A stretch of 64,000 nt of DNA. Source: Galaxea fascicularis (lineage: Eukaryota; Cnidaria; Anthozoa; Scleractinia; Euphylliidae). The notes below the pieces were generated by a model, which had not been told where the DNA came from, made no database searches, and saw only the letters and a list, made by a program, of their open reading frames with translations. Location of the stretch: the NCBI GenBank assembly GCA_948470475.1, contig OX419342.1:10843508-10907507 (forward strand), read 5' to 3'. Positions 55,201-63,300 of the stretch are shown in pieces. Within the stretch, counting starts at the first letter, position 1, and each line of letters opens with the position of its first letter. The position numbers and the translations under genes were made by a program.

Positions 55201-58200
55201 AAATAAGATGTTAGAGGAACGCACGACCGGGTGTTACGAAGTAAGTGCAGATTGAAGGCAATTAAAGGCAGTAAAATGATAACAGAATAAATGCGTGACC
55301 AATAAAACTTAACGGAGTTATTGTTGAAAAATTGTTGAAAGCTGAAAAGCTCCGGCGGAAGTTTATGATCCTTTCCAAAATTGGCTCACTGTCAGAAACG
55401 AGCTCAGGAAAAGATACTTAGTAACATGTTAACAATCTGAGGTTAATTTCACTGAGAATCCGTGGGTTATCTACGCTGGAAATGAAAAGCAAGGCACGTG
55501 GTTTTGAAAATAAACTCGTTCCCGTTTCTCCCAAAGAATAGCCTGCATGGACCGATTTTTATCGACCACGATGGGACTACGCTTGAGCCAGCTCAAACGG
55601 ATGGGAATGGAGTTAGCTGCTAAAAATTGAGGGTGTGGAACTAAGGTTCGCATTCAAATGTGTGTTCTATGCTAACAACAAAAATTAGTCCGAGACGGTA
55701 AGGGTTCCGAAACTCACACAGTACAACTAGAATTCTATTAACAGTTGAAAAGAAGACTACTGAGGGAAGCGTTTTGTAATTGATAGCTCGCGGACATCTT
55801 TTCGGCTGAGATTGTGCAATTTTTACCTACACTGAATGGATGTTGTAACTGACAGCTGAGAAAGGGCAGAAATCTTACAGCTACAGCTGATTCCCTATGA
55901 AAACCTCACAAGGAAGCTCTTTAGCCCATACTCATGATCAACACACGATACAAGAGATAATGAAAAATCACTGGACGAACAAACGCTACTTCTGACCTTT
56001 ACCTTGACGATCTAGGGCGAATCAACAACATACCACTGACAAAAAGTTTTTTTGTTGAATTTCCCTTCGGAAGACGTTCCTATTAAGCAAGGTTTTAATT
56101 TTCTCTTTCTAGAGGAAAGACGCTGGAAACTTTCGCGTGATGTGATACCCCAGATTACAAAATAGGATTCCTGTGACCTTATTACTGTCACGAGTCGCTA
56201 TGCGCAATCGATCTGACCTAAACAACAAACACAAAGCGATTAAACACAAACAGCAACACGTTCCCGGAGTTCCGGACCCTAGCCATGTCTTATTTTAGCA
56301 AAGTTTTTTTCCCCCCGAACTCTTCCATAATTCGCACGTATATAGTTTCACCGACAACTGAGGAAAAAGACGCGTCCGTACAAAGCAGCTGAGCCATCAC
56401 CTGTTACAATCACGATCCCACGGAGACGAGATGCTTTGGCTTTGATGGGAGGAAATTACAGGAACTACAAGTTAACAAAGTAGTTTTCCAGACAAACTTG
56501 GAACATAAAAGCCGTTATTCCTGTTGTAATTTAACAGAACATAAAACAACTTCGTCCGCAGAATTTCGATCAGCATAAATTACGCTTTAATATCTGTGAC
56601 ATAAGACGTGCTTATTCTTCCTTAAAATATCTTACAGGCCCTAATCCGTTTCACTCTTCTCTTAAAAACCTCTTCAGGATCAGGAGATTAAAGATTTCAA
56701 ACAGCTACATAGAAACCGGAATTACCCTTCAGTAAGTGGATTTGAAACGAAAGTTTTCTAGTTTTTGTTCACGGCCATTTTCAATGATCGGAAAAGATGT
56801 AATGCAAGGCAGTTTAATGGTTTTAGACGGAAAAAGATGGGTGTGTTGAGAACCTTGGTCGTTTGGCGTCATAACAGGGAGCGTTGATCGCAAGGAAATT
56901 GGAAGGAAACATTTATTTTCAAGGAGCCGTGGTCACGTTTCGAATATAGATTACCCCCAAAATCAGTGGTCTTTTTTTTCCAGTCTGTCATCACTAGCGT
57001 AGCCTCGCTCTTTTTCGGTCTGTTGCTTGTCACTTCTTGCTTCTTTCCTGTAAGTCCGTTCCTGAGAATGTTACTTTTGAAGAGACAAGGTTCGCGCTTT
57101 CTGTGCATAAAAGGTCCACGATAGGTCATGATCAAGACTGGCGGTGAAGAAGACCTCTTTGGTGCGTGTCACCCATTTCTTTTCGAAACCTACCCATGCC
57201 ATAAAAAGATTATGAAAAAGAGGGCGCGCCAAACTAAATTAAGAAAGTTACATCACATATAACCAACCACTTCACAACCTGTATTATATTAAGCTCCGGT
57301 TTAGGTGATACTTTGGCGCCATACCAATTGACCGTGAAACCTCTTCCGCGCGGTTTCAACTATCACGTCTGAGACGAGACTTACACTTTCCTGTGCTCAA
57401 GGCATGTGTCAAATAAACATCCCGGACCCCTCGTCTCAGCGATAAGGAAAGTTAGTTTACAAAATCCATTTTCATCGTGCTAAACCGTTGGCTACAACTA
57501 CAAGGAGGAAAAAAGACACTTTTTCTTGTGTTCACTGTGTTTTGAGAAACGTTGTGTCTGTTCCGTACTTTGTGATCGTGTTTCCCCTATAGTGAGAAAA
57601 CCTCACCTTCAGAAAATAAACCATACGAGTTTACTTAAGCTACTTCAAAGCACTCCATGAGATTAGAAATAATACACCGTGTCTTTTAAGAAATATCTCA
57701 GGAATGAAAATGGTTTCAAAAATTTGAATGACTTCTCAGAAAGCTCGTGTATACAACTATTTCTCATTCCAGAAAAGCTCGAATGTCAATGCAGTAATTT
57801 TTTCCTTGGTGGTGGGCGCTGAAAAAGAATTTTGATATTCAAGAAACATTGTCAATACTGTACGGCAAATCAAGACGAGTTCCTCTTCCATAAGCATCGA
57901 TGATCGTCTTACTTTCGGAATAACGGGATCAATATTCTGAGTATTTTCCTTACAAGGCCATCGCTTCCAAGCATCACCCATTCAATTAAATACCCCAAAC
58001 CCAGCCTTAGTTGATGGCTCGAGGAGAAAAACTGAAAAAAAAAACCGACACAAGACGCATCAACAAAGATCAACGCATCGCCAACAGGAATTTTATCACT
58101 GAGACAACAATGAAATGACCAAGGTTCAGGTGGAATCTAGTTCCGAACCGGTTTTTTGCGGTTGCAAGGGCAGTATTAACAACGGGCGTGGCTTCGTCCC

Positions 58201-60322
58201 GTCGAAAGCACATCAAGAACGTCACGGCTTCCAAGTGTTCACTAATTTTATCAAAATGGCGGTTACCTGATAAAAGCGAATAAAAGGCAAACAAAAGAAC
58301 AGCAAAAACAATCCTTCGTTTTTTTATGGAAATACAACCTCGAGTTTCTTCATGGTATTAGGTGATACTTAGTATCCACCACACAGTCGTTTTGACAGCT
58401 TTCCAGTTTTTCGAAACATTCTAGAACAAGGTAAATTAATACATGGCATAATCGCAAAATAAAACGGCACAGTTATGACCGTAGCTGGTGACGCTGTCTT
58501 GGTTCATTCAGACATCAAGAGAGGTGAATCTTAAAGTGTTATTTGATGACAAAATGTCGTCAAAAATAATCTCTCGATCGAGATACGCATTTTATAACAA
58601 TATCGAGCTGAAATTTGCGAAATTTTAAGAATATTTTAAGAATTAACCCGAAGACTAAGATTTGGAAAAGAATATACTTTCGTCGGGTGCAAATTTGTTA
58701 ATACAATACAACTATATATGTTTTTAACCATCCTCGGCAACCCAGGGGAAGATAATCGGGATGGGACGAAGATCGGGACTTGCGAAAGTTTGTTTGGCGA
58801 ACAAATGGATGGTTTTTAACTAATTCTTCCTTTTTCTAAACGGCAAAACTAGCCAAAAACAACGAAAACAAAAACAGTGCTAGTACTAGCCGTATGTTCG
58901 ATGCTAATAACCTTTCTGCAAGAAGTAAGGTGTGTCATGTCAGGCTTTATTGACTGTAGTCTGGCTCTATTGTAAGAATATACACAAGAATATTTTCAGC
59001 CTAAAATCGGCAGCAAAATAAGAATATTCAGCCCGGGCTGGAAAAAACAGTATTCTTATAAAAAAAAAAAAAAGAGTGTAGCTTGAAAATTTAGCCACAA
59101 ATTCCATTTTCACGTTTACTTAGCGGCTTAACCCTTTTAAAACAAGAGTGACCATCAAACAATCAAACAAAGGTTTTGCTAAAAAAGGAAGTGGTCAATA
59201 AGTAACTAAAGTCTTGATCATCACAACTGAACAGGGCTAGCGCAGCTAGTTTTGAAGTGGGTGGGTGGGGCCTGAAAGGCGAATACTTAGGCGTGAGCTA
59301 ACTAGGGGGTCCGGGGCTATGTGTCCCCAGAACAATTTTGATTTCAATTCCCCGGAATTGATTGGTGATGCGTTAAAAATTACTATAAAGAGCCATGCTT
59401 TTAATTTAAGTATAGAAACTGACAACCATTTATTACCCGATGTTTATATTCACTATGATGGATGGAAATCTCCTCCAGTTTGGATGGCACCGTGACCGGT
59501 ACAAACCTTAAAATAAGTGAGGAATCCAACGATTTTACCTCAACCACACTCAACTCAGGGATGTAAACAGTGTATCAATAAGAATGGATATAAACAAAAC
59601 ACTATAGCCCCGAGTAAAAAAAATAAAAATGAGGCAGTGGCTGATATTTACTTTATATCACATTATTTGAAGACAAGGAAAGTTAAATTGGACACACGAC
59701 TATACATAGGGACGATTTTTAGCACTTAATTAACGCCGTGAATATGGAAGACTGTAAGCCAAGCAATGAGTGTAGTCCAATTCATAATGGTAATAGGACT
59801 GAGTGGAGTCCAATTCATAATGGTCATAGCACTGAGTGGAGTCCAATTCATAATGGTCATAGCATTGAGTGGAGTCCAATTCATAATGGTCATAGCACTG
59901 AGTGGAGTCCAATTCGGTCTGTAATCATACGAGTGATAACAAAATCGGACGACCGCGCAGCGGGAGTCCGATTTGTTTATTACAAGTATAATTACAGACC
60001 GAATTGGACGACAGAAAGTCTTATTACCAATTAATCATAAAATAATAATTTAAGAGAAATAAATAAGAGCCAAGTAAATAAAAGTTGTTGTGAACCGAAA
60101 AATGATGTTGTGGAGGGCTGAAATTCATCTGAACATGTCAACATATCCACGAACGAACTTGTCTGGTTTGTTAGGATAGACACTTGTCCCATAGGATAAA
60201 CAAAGGCACTACTGTCTTCTGAAATACTGTCATTGTTCAAGGGAAAAAAGTGTCCATTTTAAAGAAAGCCCCAATTCAGGAAACTGTACACTGTTACTGT
60301 GGTGATTGAAACCAAGGTTGTA

Positions 60323-60353
<31 letters not shown>

Positions 60354-63300
60354 GATTGGTTAATTTAAAATACTATTTTGAACGTGCTTGGCTCATTGAA
60401 CTGTCCGATAGATAGGAGATTTTTAAACCAATCACAATCGAAAGCTGTTCACCAATGTTACACAGAGCTGTTATTCGTTATGCTTTTCATACAGCATTGG
60501 TGATTGTTTTGGATAACTGTTCTAAGTTTTGAGTCCACTGATCGCTGAATAAAGACAGAAGAACTAAACGTTACATGGTCAGAAGTTCGCTCTCCTAGCG
60601 TTGCGTTTTACACACGCGATCACATAGGTCTAAATTGGCTCAAAAATGTCAGACAACAAATTTAACCAAGTTCAAGGACTGCCACCAACAGCACGACATA
60701 CTATATAGTCAAACTTCCGCGGATTAACGGCCACGTCTGTATAACGGCGAGTGACTTTTCCTTGCGGACGGTTGTGTTTATTTTGATGAATATTTCCTGC
60801 TTAAAATACCATAATCAGATTTTGTTCCTCAAAACTCAAAACTCAGATTGGATAAAGCAAGTAAACCTGAACAAAATCTATTTTCCAACTTTAATTGTTG
60901 CCATGGAAACGTGCATCCCCCAAAAATTTAACAGTAAGTATGTCATTGCATTCTGCATAGTTTCATGTATGTTTTTCCAATTTTGGCAGTGATTAGAATG
61001 GTTTTGAAGGAGATTGACCTGCCCCAAAGTTATTGGTACCTCACAGCAAGTGCCCAAGTTACCCCTCCCCTTGCCAAGCCAAGGTAGTTCAAACAATTTA
61101 GTTTTTACTCATAATTAGTTTTAGTTCAATATTTCTGTTTACCACGAAGTACTCCTTGCAACAAATTTGACAAAATTTTGTCGCATTTGCGGGTATCTAC
61201 TACCTTAACCTCTACAATGGCCACTACTGAAAGCGCGTCCCAACTGCCAAAGAAATCTCTCAACAACGACCCGTTAATCAACGACAGTAAAAGGTGATGT
61301 TGACTGTAGGTGCCTGATATAAGCAAGAAAGATGTCACTGTTGCAGAAGACAAAGCCGATGCAAACTGATGTACATGTACTCACTTTTACAATTGTATGG
61401 AATGCTCTTAGCCACACAAAACCACATATTTTTCTGTATTTTTTCCTTAATAACGCTGGTACGTAATTCTTTGCTTGGGCCCCTTGCACATTACTGTGAA
61501 ATCATGATGTAAAGTGTGTGATCCACGCCTTACGCTTAAGAATTTAAACTGTAAAGCAAGAAGTCCAAGGGTCTGTGGTTTGATACTTACTTCTTTAGCG
61601 TCGTGTTGTTTTCTTGCACAAGAAACCTTATTCCACACTGTCAGATGTACAAAAAGTGGGTATAACAGTAGGTTGATCTGGCTAGCACCTACAACCAGCA
61701 ACCAAAGCTGAACACCTACCTTGTGAGCTCGACATTTGAATAAAATGAGTTTTATATACTAAAGTGTGTATCTACCTGTCAGCTGATTTTTCCGCTTCCA
61801 AATTAGTCGTGTGGCCTTTAGCCGTGGACTCCAGGGACACAAGTTCTCTCACAAGACCTCGGCCTGGAATAACGAATGAAAATCTATAAGACGCACCATG
61901 GACACTTTGAAAACGTTGAGTAGTGTTTTGTTTGTCTGTTTTGATATGTTTTTGATTTTTGTTTTTTTTTCGGTGAATAATACTTCAAAACGAACTTAGA
62001 TGCTCTTAAACCTGCCGACGACCTAATGAAGTCCCAGCACTCTTCTACACGATTGTAGTTCCAAGTCAACAGGAAAAAAAATTTTAGTTATATAAAGTTG
62101 TAGGTTTTGTTTAAGTAAGCGACTTTAAACTGACTGAAAACAGACGTGTATTTGCTTGTGTACAGGTTCAGCTTTATTGCCTCAGAATTACTGGTGTCAC
62201 GTTCCCTTGACTCTCTACGAGCCTAGTACCTTGCGGCTGATTACGGCGGTGTCCCAGCGTCTTAGAGAAAGTTCACTATTTCCTTGGTGATGTTGTTAAT
62301 TGACTACAAATAACTGGAGAGATTGGTGTGAATTCTCTTGAAATTTGGATCTAACGCCAGCTCTTCACTTACATCTTTTCTGCACCGATGGTTTAGAGCA
62401 AATTTTGAGGGTGGTATGCTCAGGATTTAACAGGAAACACGAAAGTAACTAACTTTCCAAATGTTCCGTATCAATTACCTTTGTCCGTCATTTCCGCCTT
62501 GTAGGACGGTAATACAGGAGAGGCATCAGGCTCAAAGCGAACGCGTGCTTTTTTCTCCCCTCCACTATTAACATGAAAACGAGTTCCCTTGTAGCGTGAC
62601 CTTTGCAAGTTGTAATGCGAGCTTGGGACAGCTGGGACTGGCGGCCTCTTCCGAGGGAGAGGAGTCTGGAGAAGAGACTCTTCTGACGAAATAGATTCTT
62701 GTGGGGAAGTCTGAGTCCTAGAGTTTCTGACAAGTTTGTGCTTTTCTGAAACAAAACAGGAAAACAAAATAATGACCGTCAAACTACAAGCAGACGTCCA
62801 TGTGCAGCCATGGCAACTGAAAAGATTTCGACTTGGTAAATAAGTTTTACAAGCCATGCATCGGTACACTTTAAACAAGGAGCCGACAGTGGTTTGAAAT
62901 TTCATGTGAACAAAAACACCAGGTCCTATACCATACCAAATACTTCACTTTAAGCGAATATATCTTAATTGAGACAATTCCAGGGCTTTCATCAGCCATA
63001 ACTAACCACCGTTAAAATGAAGTCTGGTTTCTTAGAGCTCAAGAATGGCCAAAGGATAGGAATGTCCAAATTATAACCAGCTACCTTCTTTGTTGAACAG
63101 CCTTCCCACAGGTTAATTAAAACACTAGCAGAGCATGAGCAGTTCAATTTATTTATTAGTTTATTTCTTACCAAGTTCCTAGCTCAATAGATTTGAGATG
63201 GCTTTGAAAAGGACTAAGTACTAAGTACGTCACAAGTGACAACTTACCAAAGGCTGGCCTGCTTCCTGCATAACGGTAGAGATCTTTTGGATCATGTTGA

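Noticed and set aside
57757..58294. Two 74-codon minus-strand frames in the long intron
   Set aside because: No convincing splice sites in a phase fitting TALPID3, and no recognisable domain.
59265..59495. 76-codon plus-strand frame next to GGGGGTCCGGGGCTATGTGT
   Set aside because: The start lies in repeat-like G-rich DNA; no family recognised, and no splice context supports a gene.
60300..60620. Solo LTR of a retrotransposon
   Set aside because: An LTR-edge-like word is present, but I could not find a matching second end or target duplication.
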